Part shown: positions 43,463 through 54,553 of the stretch, one piece after another | Numbering within the stretch: position 1 is the first letter of the stretch | How the letters are laid out: each line of letters begins with the position of its first letter | Origin: Heloderma charlesbogerti | Lineage: Eukaryota; Chordata; Lepidosauria; Squamata; Helodermatidae | Length of the DNA: 64,000 nucleotides | Direction of reading: 5' to 3' | NCBI GenBank assembly: GCA_026122225.1 | Contig: JANEZZ010002669.1 | Location: forward strand, 310,001 to 374,000 | Translations under genes and position numbers: made by a program | The notes under the pieces: model-generated | Seen by the model: only the letters and a program-made list of their open reading frames with translations | Database searches by the model: none | What the model was told of the DNA's origin: nothing

Positions 43463-44682
43463 TGTCAGGTTTCCCAATCCCCCCAGCACACATGCTCAGG
43501 CAATCTGACACAGGACATCCAAATCAGTGAGATTTCTTTATTGCAGGGAATCCCACTGCAAAAGCTTAATGGTTACACTCCTCAGAAATCATATAGCTGA
43601 TGGTCAGTAACTATAGGCTCTATGTAATTCCAGAACAGTCCAAAGCTAAACACTACTACCATGACTGAGATCTTCATCAACGTGGTTTCTCCGTTGCCAT
43701 CTCCATAGTTCTGAACACAAGGGAAGGGACTCTGCATTCCTGGGTACCTAACCCAGACAATCCTTTCACAGGGTTCCAACCCCGGACATGGAAAGGGAAT
43801 GATTCCTGGAATGAACCCATCAGGCAATCAAGGGATAACTTCTTGAAAGGCCTAAACAAACCACACCCATAGAGAGTCCGACTTTGAATTTTTTGTTGAT
43901 AAATCCAGGCTACATGGTCAAGGCCCATCAAGATCAAGGGAAGGGCATACCCCCACACACAAGGAGTTCCAGGCCGCCACTTTCACATTGGCAACTCCAC
44001 ACTGCATGAGTTCTGGCAGAGGGAAGTCCAAAACTCGTAGATCAAACCCAGCCTGCCGTACACTGAGCTGACTACAAACACAGGCACACAATCCACAGCA
44101 ACAAGAGTTCAAGTCTATGAAAAGCCTCACAGTACTTTTCATGGCAAGTCCTCAACAATCCAAGGTTCCAGTCCATGTGCAGAGTGCCTCCAAAAGCCCA
44201 GACGATGATGGATCCAAACACAGAAGGCTTCAGGCAATGAAGATGAGATGTTCCTAGCAAAGGCTCTTCACCTTTGCATCAGCTTAAAAGCAAAGGCATG
44301 ACTGTAAGACACCCTCCCCAGATTCCTTGACAGATAAGGGCCTTTACCCTTTCAGCAAGGCCCCTGTCTAAACAGGGCATCACTGCTCAGCCCTCCAGCA
44401 GTGACGCTTCAACCTGGACGACCCTTCTGCAAACCCCACCCCACCTCTGCCAGGTTCTCACAGACAGCTTCCAGCCCCCTGCCTGCCAAAGCCAGAGCAG
44501 CAGGTGGACAAGGAGCTGGGTGACTCCCCCTGGCCCTGCTCTGAGAACCCTGACAGAGAGAAGCTCATACAGACTCTGACATTCCAGAGGCTGAATAAGC
44601 CCAAGGCCTTCCAGGCTACTCCTAGTCAAATCCTGGCTATAACCTACAAGGCCCACTGCAGTACTGAAGCTGAGCCCTGACA
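43463..44682 (-). mobile_element. Solo LTR, 1,220 bp
   Basis: The outer ends are TGTCAGGTTTCCC and AGCCCTGACA, so the element begins TG and ends CA with a 6-base inverted end (TGTCAG/CTGACA). It is flanked by the identical 5-mer TTACC at 43458-43462 and 44683-44687. A polyadenylation signal AATAAA lies near the 3' end on the minus strand (43542-43537), which sets the orientation. No gag, pol, primer-binding site or second LTR is adjacent. This fits LTR-LTR recombination after integration. A 5-bp TSD suits Gypsy-type elements and some endogenous retroviruses, and the class is not resolved. Confidence 0.88.
43537..43542 (-). promoter_or_regulatory. LTR polyadenylation signal
   Basis: AATAAA on the minus strand, about 75 bases from the 3' terminus of the LTR, which is a normal position for the R/U5 part. 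Confidence 0.65.
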
Positions 44683-44687
44683 TTACC

Positions 44688-44929
44688 TCAGATAGCAGGG
44701 GGACCTGGAGATGGGCCTCTGAAGATGAGCTCCATGCATGGGCAGTGTCCATGACACTGCTATCCCCCCTGCAGCAAAACTATCCCCACATCGCTATCCC
44801 CAAGCCAATCTGCTGGCTGCAGGAATAGCAGAGGCACAGAAGGACTCAATGAAGTCCTTGGTAAGACCCTCGATGTGATCTAAAACATATAAACCCATTT
44901 CAGATGTGCTGAGGGGTACATATGACCCA
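44688..44929. other. Unassigned spacer
   Basis: No repeat or gene recognised. Confidence 0.4.
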
Positions 44930-45066
44930 AGTTCACTGGCCATCATTCAGCCAAAGTTGAGCCCACTTAAAACCCATTGATATTAACAAGAGAGAGCTGA
45001 GCACATGCTCAACTTTCATTGAAATCACTGGGATGCAAAAGTGCTTCACTTAAAGCTAGGTTGTGC
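44930..45066. mobile_element. Possible diverged inverted-repeat MITE
   Basis: AAAACCCATTGATATTAA and TTTCATTGAAATCACTGGG form an inverted pair of the kind seen in the TGCAATCC MITEs, with eroded ends. Low confidence. Confidence 0.35.
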
Positions 45067-46023
45067 CTGATGTTTGGCGCCTGATAACCAGTTACCCTCT
45101 CATGCTTCGGCAAGAGTGGCACTAGGTAGCATGATGCTCCCCTATGATGATCCATTTTAAGACCAGGTTTTTATCTCTCTCTCTAAGGTTGCTTTTTAAT
45201 CATTCTAAATAACAGAGGGGAACATTGTCCCCTTATTTGGGACACTGAAGTAAAAAAAAAAATCCTCCTTTGTATTTCAGCCTTTTCTTTCTTCTCTCAG
45301 AGATAGAATCCTCTTTCCTGGGTCTCCCCGTTCCAGATTTTATTTTAACGTCACTGCCTCTAAATACCTGTGTCAAGATGGCTTTCTTGTGGAGGGAGTC
45401 TGTGCAATGCATGTAGTGCTTCAGCCTGTGCTGCGCCCTCCTCCTCCTCAGCCCCATGCGCTCGAAACCGGCGAAGGGGCATGGCCCGTCATGCCTTCAC
45501 GGCCCTGTGCCATAGATGTGTGGAGGGCCCGGCCTTGGCACAGCTCAGGCCTGGCTGGACTGATACCACTAGTGAGAGCGGGACCATCACTGGACAGACC
45601 TGGGTGACAAATCACATAATGAGCCGAGGCACTGCTGAGAATGAAAGACTTGAGAGACCAGCCCAGGGGACAAAAGAGGCACGTGTCAGGCAATGATGGA
45701 TGGGCTCTTTAATTCCACCCGGCTGCCATTCCTGCCTGTAATGAGTTTCCACTCGGCTGTATTATTTTTAATACAGTAGGAAGCGGACCCCCCTCTCCCT
45801 CTTCCAGGGTGCTTTGGGAGCTTAAAATGCCTTCAGCTCCACCACAGCCAGGTTGGAGAGAAGGCCGCCACCCATGTTCCCAAAAACTCAAATGGACTGT
45901 GAAGCCACGATCCTGCAATCATTGGCCCACGATCCTGGAGATCAACAAGCCATGCAGGACTTCTCTGACACTCTCGGGCGGTGAAGAGACATTTCTGTCT
46001 TCTTCTTTTTTTTAAGCCCTGTT
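45067..46023. other. Unassigned region
   Basis: CpG-richer at 45425-45515. The overlapping open frames at 45370-45696 show no recognisable domain. Confidence 0.4.
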
Positions 46024-46031
46024 GGCCTTTC

Positions 46032-46246
46032 CAGTGGAGGCTGGTGGCTCTGATGTCAGTGGGGCGGTGAATCCACTCCGGGTTTCAGTCAAACCCAGTC
46101 AGAACTCTAACAGAGCTGTCCAAGGTGCTGAACCTACTTGGGGCTAGGTTTAAGCACCTTGGATCACTCCGAGTTCTGACTAGTTCTGACTGAAACCCGG
46201 AGCGGATGCACCGCCCCACTGACATCGGAACCACCAGCCTCCACTG
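46032..46246. mobile_element. hAT MITE (CAGYGGAGG family) with perfect 8-bp TSD
   Basis: 215 bp bounded by CAGTGGAGGCTGGTGGCTC and its inverted copy ending GAACCACCAGCCTCCACTG. The arms continue with GTCAGTGGGGCGGTG and GAGTTCTGAC pairs. The octamer GGCCTTTC lies on both sides (46024-46031 and 46247-46254) and is identical, which is diagnostic of hAT transposition. No coding capacity, so it depends on a hAT transposase supplied elsewhere. Confidence 0.93.
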
Positions 46247-46254
46247 GGCCTTTC

Positions 46255-49200
46255 TCTGGATACTTCCAAGAGACTATTAAGACTGTGGTTCTCAAATGGC
46301 GGAATGGGACCTACTTGAGGGTTGTCAAAACCTCAGTAGGGGATCGCCTGTGTATATTCTTGGCAGAGCTGCACAAGAGACTGGTAGGCAGGTATCGTTT
46401 GGCTGGTGTCATGCTGGGTGCTTATTCACTGACCGCTGCCATTCACAGGCAGGCTCTGGAGAACACCATCCTCCAGGTCTTCTCTATGACTCGTGTGGCA
46501 GCACAGCCACAGAGGATGGGCGACCAGAGCAGGAACTGTAATATGGGACTGTTCCTATTGGGCACATCCGAGGGCCACCCTCCCCAGAAGCACCTGATCA
46601 GCTCAGTTTTTGTACATTCAAAAATAAGGCTGGTTTCTCATCTTCATGTTTGTGGAAATCTTCAGTCTGTTGTTGCCTCCTGCTACTGCAGGTGTTGCTA
46701 AGAAGAAATCAAATTCTTTGAAAAACCTGATCCTGGGGTCAGAATAAAGTATGAATTTTGAATCCATGCAGTCTGTTTTAGCATGCATACTTAAACGCAA
46801 ACCTAGAATTTTGAGTTATCTTATGAGTTACCTTTAGGATTTTGCCGGCATGATGGGACTTCTGTTGGCATGCGGTTTTGCTCTAATGTTGCATGCAGAC
46901 GTGTTTAGCAGTCAGAATTTGACTTGAAGATTTGGGGCCTGACATTGTCATGGGAGTCTGGCTCTGGCCACAGCTATGGTGTTATTGACCCCTAAACCAC
47001 CATTTCAAAAAGCACAGAGTATTAAAAAAAAAACAAAAAAAAAACACCCATACATGTTGAGAATGGCATGAACTGGTGCCTAAAGATCAACATCTCCCCA
47101 AGAACTCAGGCTGAGATCAGGAAGCTCGATCTGTTCCTACCTTAGTAGCTGTCCCTAGGGTCGTCCAGTCCAGAGTGCATTTCACCCGCCATTGCAAGCT
47201 TGTCTTCAGTAGCTTCTTCTGGGCATCCATTCCTTCATCTCAACTTGCTGGAGAACTATCATTAGCAAGCATCTTGCAGCTTCCCTTTCTGGCCTCCTTT
47301 TTCCTTCTTGCCCGTTAGCTGATCTGTGGTGCAGCACTGATCTCTTTCCCCAGTGACTGGGACTCATTGTCTTGGCACACAGAGCTAGTATTGTGCCCGC
47401 TGGGCAGCCCAGCCTCTCGCTCTGTGTTCTCTGAAGTCATTGGGAATTCACAACCCTGTGTAATGCATTTAAAACAGGTAATCCATAAGTAATGATCTTG
47501 GGGGTGGGAAAGCAGTGGGGGGGAGGCGAGGGAGGCAGTAGCAAAATGTGTTCCTTAATCACACGATTAAAACTGAGCAACTGTTGTGGAGGAAGGGGGA
47601 GGATTTGCTCACAGAACAAGCGGTGCCCAGCTCCTAATCAGGGGAAAATTTAACTTCCCTGTTCTGTTTCAGGATGGAGACCGCTTCTAGGGCTGCGTCA
47701 CTTGGGAAAAGGAGCCACAAGGGATGTTATTTCAGCATGTGCCTTGTTAGAAAAGATCATCCAGTGATGTTGCCTGCGGGTTATCCGACTAATGTTTTCT
47801 ATCCTGCCACAACCTCTGTGGTTGATCTTGAAACAAAGGACAGGGCTGAGAGAACCTGCGATCAAAGTGGTACTTACAACCCACCTATCAGTTCCTGTCT
47901 AGGCTTGCCAAACAGGCCAGTTCTATAAATATTTGGTTCACCCTCAAAGTTTGGCAGTGGGTCACCTGACATTTGCCAGTGGTCAGTGACTGATTTCGTG
48001 GCCTCCTCTAGCAACCCTTCATAAATCTGGACAGCCTAGAAATGTGAATGTGCTGGCTACTTCACAGCCGAATTCTTTCGAAAGCCCAGGTCTTTGGCAA
48101 GCCATCGTTTTTGGCAAGCCAAAGGAAGGGGAGGCACTGGAGAGCTGCCATTGGTTTGGAAAATAGATCTGCCAGTTCCTTGGATTTCCATCTGTACATT
48201 GAAAATAATGCTTTAGCTCTACCTTGCAGGTTCATCTGTAGGTAGACGCATTAAAGGCAGTGAGTTTTTGCAAGCTAGAGTCTGATGGGAGGAAGAGTTT
48301 AGCTGTCTAAATACTGGATGCTTTTAAACCCCCATTTGAGAGAGGAAGTAGCAGATTCTTTTCATGCTTCATGGATAGACACATGAGATCATTGTCCCCC
48401 ACTTGATCCCAGTGGGGTTGGCAGTGGCCAAGAACAGGAGGCCCACATGTGCCCTCCAGACTCTGGCATGGCCCCCACCATGGCGGAATGTTCTACAGTG
48501 TTCTAGGCCCTAGAATGTTCTTTAGCTTTTGTCCTGTCCAGAGTTCCCATGTCCAAACACTGTATTACATTTCCCTAGCCAGCTTTAAGAAAAAGCTGAG
48601 GGCTAGCCCTGCTGAGGGAAAAGCCTGCGTCCAGCCACCAACTCTTTTTGTGTTGTGTGTTTCCATCCTTAAGCAGCTGCAGAAAGTTCCACAGACAGCC
48701 CTGGCGATGCCTCTCCGATGCTATCCTATTTCTCAGGCATCCCTTGCAAATAAAATATCCTCCACGCGCCATTTACAAGCAAATGTTAATGGTTCTTTTT
48801 TCTCAGTCTTGTTCATCTCCTCTCATTGACATCCCATAATCCATCATTTGGACGCAAAAAGCCTTATAGTTCTTGTACATCTCGAGGTCACATGCCCCAT
48901 GCTTGGAAGTACAATGTCGCCCTTCACGATGGTATAAATCCCCTTTTATTCATCCATCCATCCATCTAGCTGTCAGTTCTGCTCTGTGGCTGCCTTTTCG
49001 CTTTACTTCTCCCATTAGTCTCTTCCACCCAGACACTGGGAAGGGAAAATGGGGGCATTTTATTTCACTTCATGCTAACGTTCAACCTGGCCCTGCCTGA
49101 CCATTCACTTCAAAGGAGTGAGAGCAGGGACAGCTAGAAGAGAAGCAAAGGGACAAGACCACAAAGATAAGGAGTTGACGGCACTGCTGTGCCGAGGGCT

Positions 49201-49495
49201 CTGAAGTTGACATTCCTGTGTGCTCTCTATCAGAGTCCCAGCGCACCACCTTCAGGGTCCAAAAGTCTGCCACTCTCCCAGTTGACACCTGGTAGGGGGA
49301 AGATCTTGGCTGCAGCTAGTGACTCACAATGCTGAGAAGGTAGAGGCACGGCATCCCAGCAGGAAGAGACTCCTCCCTTGCTACCTTCTCACTGTCCTCG
49401 ATCAGGACTCAGAAACTATTCCCAGTGCACCATATCCTTCCCTTCCCCCTTCACTTCTGGATTAAAGCTAAAGCACCAAACAAGAAACATTGGAT
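46255..49495. other. Unassigned region (3.2 kb)
   Basis: The longest stretch without a recognised repeat. The frames at 46285-46701, 47674-47928 and 48449-48829 are open but show no domain, no splice-flanked exon pattern I can support and no family resemblance. A-rich run at 47022-47044. Confidence 0.4.
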
Positions 49496-49503
49496 GTTCC
49501 TGT

Positions 49504-49774
49504 CAGGGCCGGCCCTACCATTCAGCAGAGCAAGGCAGTTGCCTCAGGTGGCAGATTCTGGGAAGCAGCAGCAAGGTGTTGGAGAAGAGAGCCCTGTGCC
49601 CCCTAAGCTAGTCTGCTGCCTTCAGGTGTGGTGGGGGATGCTGTCCATTGCCACTGTTGAAGAAAGAGTCCACTACCAGTCCAGTCAGCTTTTCTTTTCT
49701 GTTTTTTTACATAGAATGGGACCGGGGCACCATCTTGTCCACCTGAGGCAGCAGAATGTCTTGCGCTGGCCCCA
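49504..49774. mobile_element. hAT non-autonomous element (CAGGGYCRGCCC family)
   Basis: It starts CAGGGCCGGCCCTACC and has the GCCTCAGGTGGCAG arm. The right side mirrors with CCACCTGAGGCAGCAG and TTGCGCTGGCCCC. The flanks GTTCCTGT (49496-49503) and GCTCCTGT (49775-49782) match at 7 of 8. It is a shorter relative of 30916-31529. Confidence 0.8.
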
Positions 49775-50301
49775 GCTCCTGTTCAGATGTAAAAAATTGT
49801 TCAGCAAACCGCCATAAAGAACCCATATATCACACAAGGTTTACACAAACTGAGCACAATAGAAATGAATATGACAAAAATGCAGGGCTTCCTCAACCAT
49901 CAGACAGGCTTCCTGGCATCTGTCTGTTTCATATACAACTTCTTCAGAACAATCTTTAGAGTAATCCAAACGACCAGTCAGGTGCGCAAACATTACCCAA
50001 AGGAAATATCAAAACATTTGCTGTCTTCATAACACTGATGACAAACAGCTTATTTGTAGACCTATTTAAAAGGCATTATCTACAAATAACTTATTCACGG
50101 GGTAAACAACCTCTAAGGGTCTCAATGCTGCTGGAAAACAAACTGGTATATAAATGTTTATTATGCACAATTTGCACAAACATTGTGTAATATGTGAGTA
50201 CTATATAGTTGTCTTTTAAAACACAATAATTAATCCAGTCTGGTGTTTGTTTGGGATTTTCAGTATAGACTGGAGTCTTCCTGTTGTTCCTTTTATCTCT
50301 T
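49775..50301. other. Unassigned region
   Basis: No repeat or gene recognised beyond the TSD. Confidence 0.4.
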
Positions 50302-50741
50302 AGAGCACAATCCTATGGGGATAGGTAGCCCCCTCCAAACTTGGAGGCGACCGCCTATCCAATGCAGGGCAGGAGAAGCACGGAGGGGATTGTCCCCTCC
50401 GCGCTTCAGCCACCCTGCATTTGCAGCTGGACAGTCGATTTCAGCCGTCTATCCGCGGGAAGGCGGAGCGGGGGAAGCAGCTGCCAGACGACACATAGGA
50501 TGTGTCCTACCAGCATTTCCACCTTCCCCGCCCCGGAACGCCCCGTTTTTGCTGCACCGCGATCCTCTTCCAAGCGCGCTGCGAGGGTCTGCTCTGAGCT
50601 GCCTGTGAGGCAGTGTGGGAGGGGGGGAAGGTCGGTTCTCCAGGAACCGACCTCAGAGCGCGGGCTCCGAGGTCAGTTCCCGGAAACCGACGTAGCCTAT
50701 GGCCATCTAGCCACTGACTAGCAGCTATAGGATTGCTCCCT
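50302..50741. mobile_element. CpG-rich inverted-end DNA element
   Basis: AGAGCACAATCCTATGG on the left is mirrored by CTATAGGATTGCTCCCT on the right. The 440-base body is GC-rich with many CpGs and contains an internal hairpin, GGTCGGTTCTCC / GGAACCGACC, repeated nearby as GGTCAGTTCCCGG. The ends belong with the TGCAATCCTATGCA MITEs. No transposase. The open frames across it are not convincing genes. Confidence 0.65.
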
Positions 50742-52208
50742 CTGCTGACTTTTTTTCCCCCCTTTGGACTGTTCTTTCAAAAATTGTAGCATAAACTGAG
50801 ATCCCACTCATCAAATGCACACAAGCCTCATAAAACAGGCCAGATTAGGGCTGGCCTAATGACAGCTCGGTGCATGACAGTGGTAGGCCCCATGAGGCGG
50901 GTGCACAACGCTTGCACGTTGCTTAAGCATTAACCTGGCCATGTCTGCAGTGACTGCACATTGCTGCCATCCCTCACTGCCCTGGACTGTGGGCCCTGGT
51001 CCCATGAACCATGGTTTCAGTTTACACACCAACAGGCTAATCCTCTTACTGACTGGAGGCCAAGGGGTTTCAAAGGGAGTAGCAAATATCCTTGGAGCAT
51101 TCCCGACAGCCAACTTGGCAGGCCCTCTGCCCTCATGGGTCAATCTCTCTCATTTTCCCTCCCACCCTGCTGCTTTCCTGTCGCGCATGAGAAAATATGC
51201 TTTCACAGCTCTCTACCACAAATCGCTTTCTTGATGTTATTGAAAACTAAGGACTGGAAGAGGGAAACTAAATGTACAGTTTCATTTAGAAAAGGTGCTG
51301 TCTTCAGATGTTAAGAGTGATCACTTCATTTGGGATCTTTCACAATGGGAACATTCTTTCATTTCCCCCCCCCCAAAAAAGCCCTGCTCATTTTCACTTA
51401 CTAAAACAAGGGGGGTCTACATTTGAAATCGGGGGGGGGGATTCTGGTTAGGAGAAACCAGTATGTTTGATTAATTCGCAAGCAAAAAGGAAAGCTTTTA
51501 AAATAGTAATCAGAGTGAGATTCAGGCTGCTGCTTAGTGAACAAAAGACTGTACATTAACGTTTTCATTTCATCCTAGTGACCAACACTACTGCTGAGAC
51601 AAGTGTTTTTACTTATTTTACAGCCACCCTGCTAAACACATACTTCTTTGCTGAACTGCACACAGAAATATTTCACTCCCATTCACTTCCCCACCACCAC
51701 CTCTCTCCTCATGAGCACACAGTTGACTGCCTGTTGTTTATAAGCTCTCACAACCTCACTCCTTCTCTAGCCTGAAAGCAGCTTCATACATTGCAAACTC
51801 CATGTAATGTGTTGGAATTGTGTAGATTATGCATCGTAATCCTCCAGCAGTATAAATGGTTGTCTATAAACAGGATTGTCATGGGCTGCGAACCACACAT
51901 ATGTAGCATATTGATTGCAATACACACGCAAGCACACACACACCCCCCAATTCCTCAGTCTCTTTCCTGGGCTGCACGTCCTTCTTTGCACAGCAGGGGC
52001 AGTGGTGACCCACGTCTGCCACTTGCCTGCCCTGCACAGTTTCAGAGGCATCCGCTTTATTTGAGGACACTGAAGTATCCTTTGTGCCTTTTGGTCTGGC
52101 CATAGCCCACATTTATTTAGCCTCTCTAATGATCCTCCTCTCTGGCTCAGGTTCAGGCTCACTGCACTTTGCCCCTGAGGCTCCTCTCCATCCCCTACTG
52201 GTGAGCTG
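50742..52208. other. Unassigned region (1.5 kb)
   Basis: No repeat or gene recognised. C and G mononucleotide runs lie at about 51366-51374 and 51431-51439. Confidence 0.4.
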
Positions 52209-52216
52209 ATGTGGCT

Positions 52217-52352
52217 CAGCCTTCCCCAACCTGGCACCTTCCAGATGTTTTGTACTGCAGCTCCTATCAGCCCCAGCCAGCATGGGCAGTGGTTGGGGAT
52301 GATGGGAGTCATAGTACAAACCATTTGTAGGGCCCCAGGTTGGGGAAGGCAG
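52217..52352. mobile_element. Palindromic hAT MITE (136-bp family)
   Basis: CAGCCTTCCCCAACCTGG to CAGGTTGGGGAAGGCAG, 136 bases. The flanks ATGTGGCT (52209-52216) and ATGTAGCA (52353-52360) match at 6 of 8. Confidence 0.88.
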
Positions 52353-52544
52353 ATGTAGCACTGTGGCAGAGGCACTAAACTACAGATCAGCACGTCTCTG
52401 CTTTCAATCTGTAAGGTGCCAGGGGTGGAGCTGGTCTAAAACCAAGGTTTCCAGCAGCCGTGTTCCACCATCTTGCTTCTTGCACTCTGGGTCCTCAGCC
52501 AGTCTGGCAAACTAAACTTTGTGGTTCAGGGATATGGTCTAGGC

Positions 52545-52912
52545 CAGGGGTGGGCAGATTTCAGGCTTGTGAGATCTTTTACTAGTTCCCTGGCCTGAGA
52601 GTCATCAACTGAGCCTTGGTGCGAAAGACATACGTTTAGAGTTAAAGAATTCTGAGCCCAGGCATTTGTTTTGAGCACCAGAACTGAATGGATCTCACAC
52701 CCCTTCCACAGGAAAAGCTATGCCTTGTTACACCCACCCACCCAACCCCCCCCACACACCACCACCACCGCTTTCTTCCTTTCAGCAGTATAATTTAAGA
52801 TAGGAGTGAAGTCATGCCGTTGCTACTGGTGTTAAACGATCAGGAGTCAGAAATCCTTGCTGATCTACTGCAAATCACCTGGAGAGCTACTAGTAGATCC
52901 AGATCTACCTTG
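52545..52912. mobile_element. hAT-like element (CAGKGGTGGGCA family), right end eroded
   Basis: CAGGGGTGGGCAGATTTCAG and GGCTTGTGAGATC match the left end of 34154-34536. GGAGTCAGAAATCCTTGCTG and TCCAGATCTACCTTG match its right part. The terminal CTG is not preserved. Confidence 0.6.
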
Positions 52913-53239
52913 TTCACCAAGCTCCAGAACCAGCAAACTCCAGCATCTGGGCCACTTGTCTTGAGTGCGAGGACTCTGCTTATGCTCCTGGCCTGGCCTG
53001 TCTGACCTTTGCTTGCACACCCCAGAACTCAACCTTCTCCCTGATTCTGATTATGCAGCTCCTTCTGACCTCTTGGAGCTGCTTTCTTGACCATACCTGT
53101 CTGTTTTAGACCATGCCTCTGTCTCTGCCTCCTCCTTCCCCCCTCTACCCCTCACTGACAGCTGGAAGCAGGCTCTGCTGCGGCCTGACAGAAACCTTTG
53201 CTATGAGATGATGATGATGATTCAGCATCATCAACAACA
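52913..53239. other. Unassigned region
   Basis: No repeat or gene recognised. A GATGATGATGAT run ends it at about 53207-53220. Confidence 0.4.
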
Positions 53240-53318
53240 ACATTTCTATACCACCCAGTAGCCAAACCTCTCTGGGTGGTTTACAAGGCAGTAAAACCTT
53301 AAAAAAACCAGCTCTACC
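53240..53318 (-). mobile_element. L2 3' tail, opposite orientation to the adjacent L2
   Basis: On the minus strand it reads GTAAACCACCCAGAGAGGTT and TACTGGGTGGTATAGAAATG, the same 3' UTR as at 54285-54330. Confidence 0.8.
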
Positions 53319-53340
53319 TCTCTTTTTCATCAAAACCAGG

Positions 53341-54353
53341 TGAGGCAGTGGCTGTTCTGAACCACTGCCTGGGCACGGTAATGGACTGGATGAGGGCTAA
53401 TAAACTGAAACTCAAACCAGACAAGACGGAGGTACTGTTAGTGGGTGGTTCGTCTGCCCGGCTAGGTGATATTCAACCTGTTCTGGAGGGGGTTGCACTC
53501 CCCCGAAAGGATCAGGTTCGTAGTTTGGGGGTGCTCTTGGATCCAGAACTGTCACTTGAGGCACAGGTGAACTCAGTGGCACGGAGCACTTTTTATCAGC
53601 TTAGGCTGGTATACCAACTACGCCCTTCTCTGGACAGAGATAGCCTAGCTACAGTTATCCATGCTCTGATAACTTCTCGTCTGGATTACTGCAATGCGTT
53701 ATACGTGGGGCTGCCTTTGAAAATGGTCCAGAAACTTCAGCTGGTCCAAAATAGGGCGGCAAGATTGTTAACAGGGACTGGCCTGCGAGCTCATATTACG
53801 CCAGTACTTTTCCAGCTGCACTGGCTGCCAGTCCATTTCCGGGCCCGATTCAAAGTGCTGGTGTTAACATTCAAAGCCCTTAACGGCTTGGGGCCAGGTT
53901 ACCTGAAGGATCGCCTCCTCCCATATGTGCCTGCCCGGACCTTAAGGTCATCATCAGAGGCCCTTCTCCGTGAGCCCCTGCCAAAGGAAGTGAGGCGGGT
54001 GGCTACTAGGAGGAGGGCTTTTTCTGTTGTGGCACCCCGGCTCTGGAATGAGCTTCCTAGTGAGGTTCGCCTGGCGCCTACATTGTACTCCTTTCGGCAC
54101 CAGGTGAAGACCTTTTTATTTTCCCAGGCATTTTAGCTTTCTACATTTTTATCTTTGCTGTTTTAAATCTGTATTTTAAACTCCTGTACTGCTGCTAGGT
54201 TTTATTGTGGTTGTATTGTTATATTGTGGTTTTAATGTTCTATATATTTTAAATTGTTTTATTGTGTGTTGTTTGGTTTTAGTTTTTGTGAACCACCCAG
54301 AGAGCTTCGGCTATTGGGCGGTATAGAAATGAAATAAATAAATAAATAAATAC
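53341..54353 (+). mobile_element. L2 LINE, 5'-truncated, 3' end complete
   Basis: An uninterrupted ORF2 end is followed by about 215 bases of 3' UTR. The last part, GTGAACCACCCAGAGAGC and GGCTATTGGGCGGTATAGAA, is the L2 3' signature. It closes with (AAAT)n repeats at about 54335-54353. No stops or frameshifts in the retained ORF part, so it is younger than the other L2 pieces here. Confidence 0.92.
53348..54136 (+). pseudogene. L2 ORF2 C-terminal half (thumb to C-terminus)
   Basis: The frame is open for 262 residues and continues upstream to the truncation point without its natural start. The retained region begins just after the RT catalytic motif. It carries the RT-downstream KLKLKPDKTEVLLVG block, RSLGVLLDPELSLEAQV, HALITSRLDYCNALYVGLP, LQLVQNRAARLLTG, LHWLPVHFRARFKVLVLTFK, APRLWNELPSEVR and a final FRHQVKTFLFSQAF. 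This is the standard L2/CR1-group ORF2 end. With the endonuclease and YxDD motif missing, it cannot act on its own. Confidence 0.92.
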
Positions 54354-54501
54354 GATATAAGATATTGTGGGCTTAGGCAAGCTACACTCTCGCAACCCTA
54401 CCTCTGCAATATGGGAATAATTGTACGGATCTACTTTAGATTCCTTGTAAGGGTTACAACCAGATAAAAGTGTGGGAGGTGGTTTGAATGCTGTAAAGAC
54501 A
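54354..54501. other. Short unassigned spacer
   Basis: Nothing recognised. Confidence 0.4.
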
Positions 54502-54553
54502 GATGGATGGATGGATGGATGGATGGATGGATGGATGGATGGATGGATGGATG
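54502..54553. repeat. (GGAT)n microsatellite
   Basis: About 13 GATG units without interruption. Confidence 0.97.

Noticed and set aside
43286..44930. Host gene with minus-strand frames in 43582-44752
   Set aside because: The frames fall inside the TG...CA-bounded solo LTR with TTACC duplications and show no protein domain.
46255..49495. Possible exons in the 3.2 kb unassigned stretch (frames at 46285, 47674, 48449)
   Set aside because: No recognisable domain, no consistent splice-site pairing that I can support, and competing frames on both strands.
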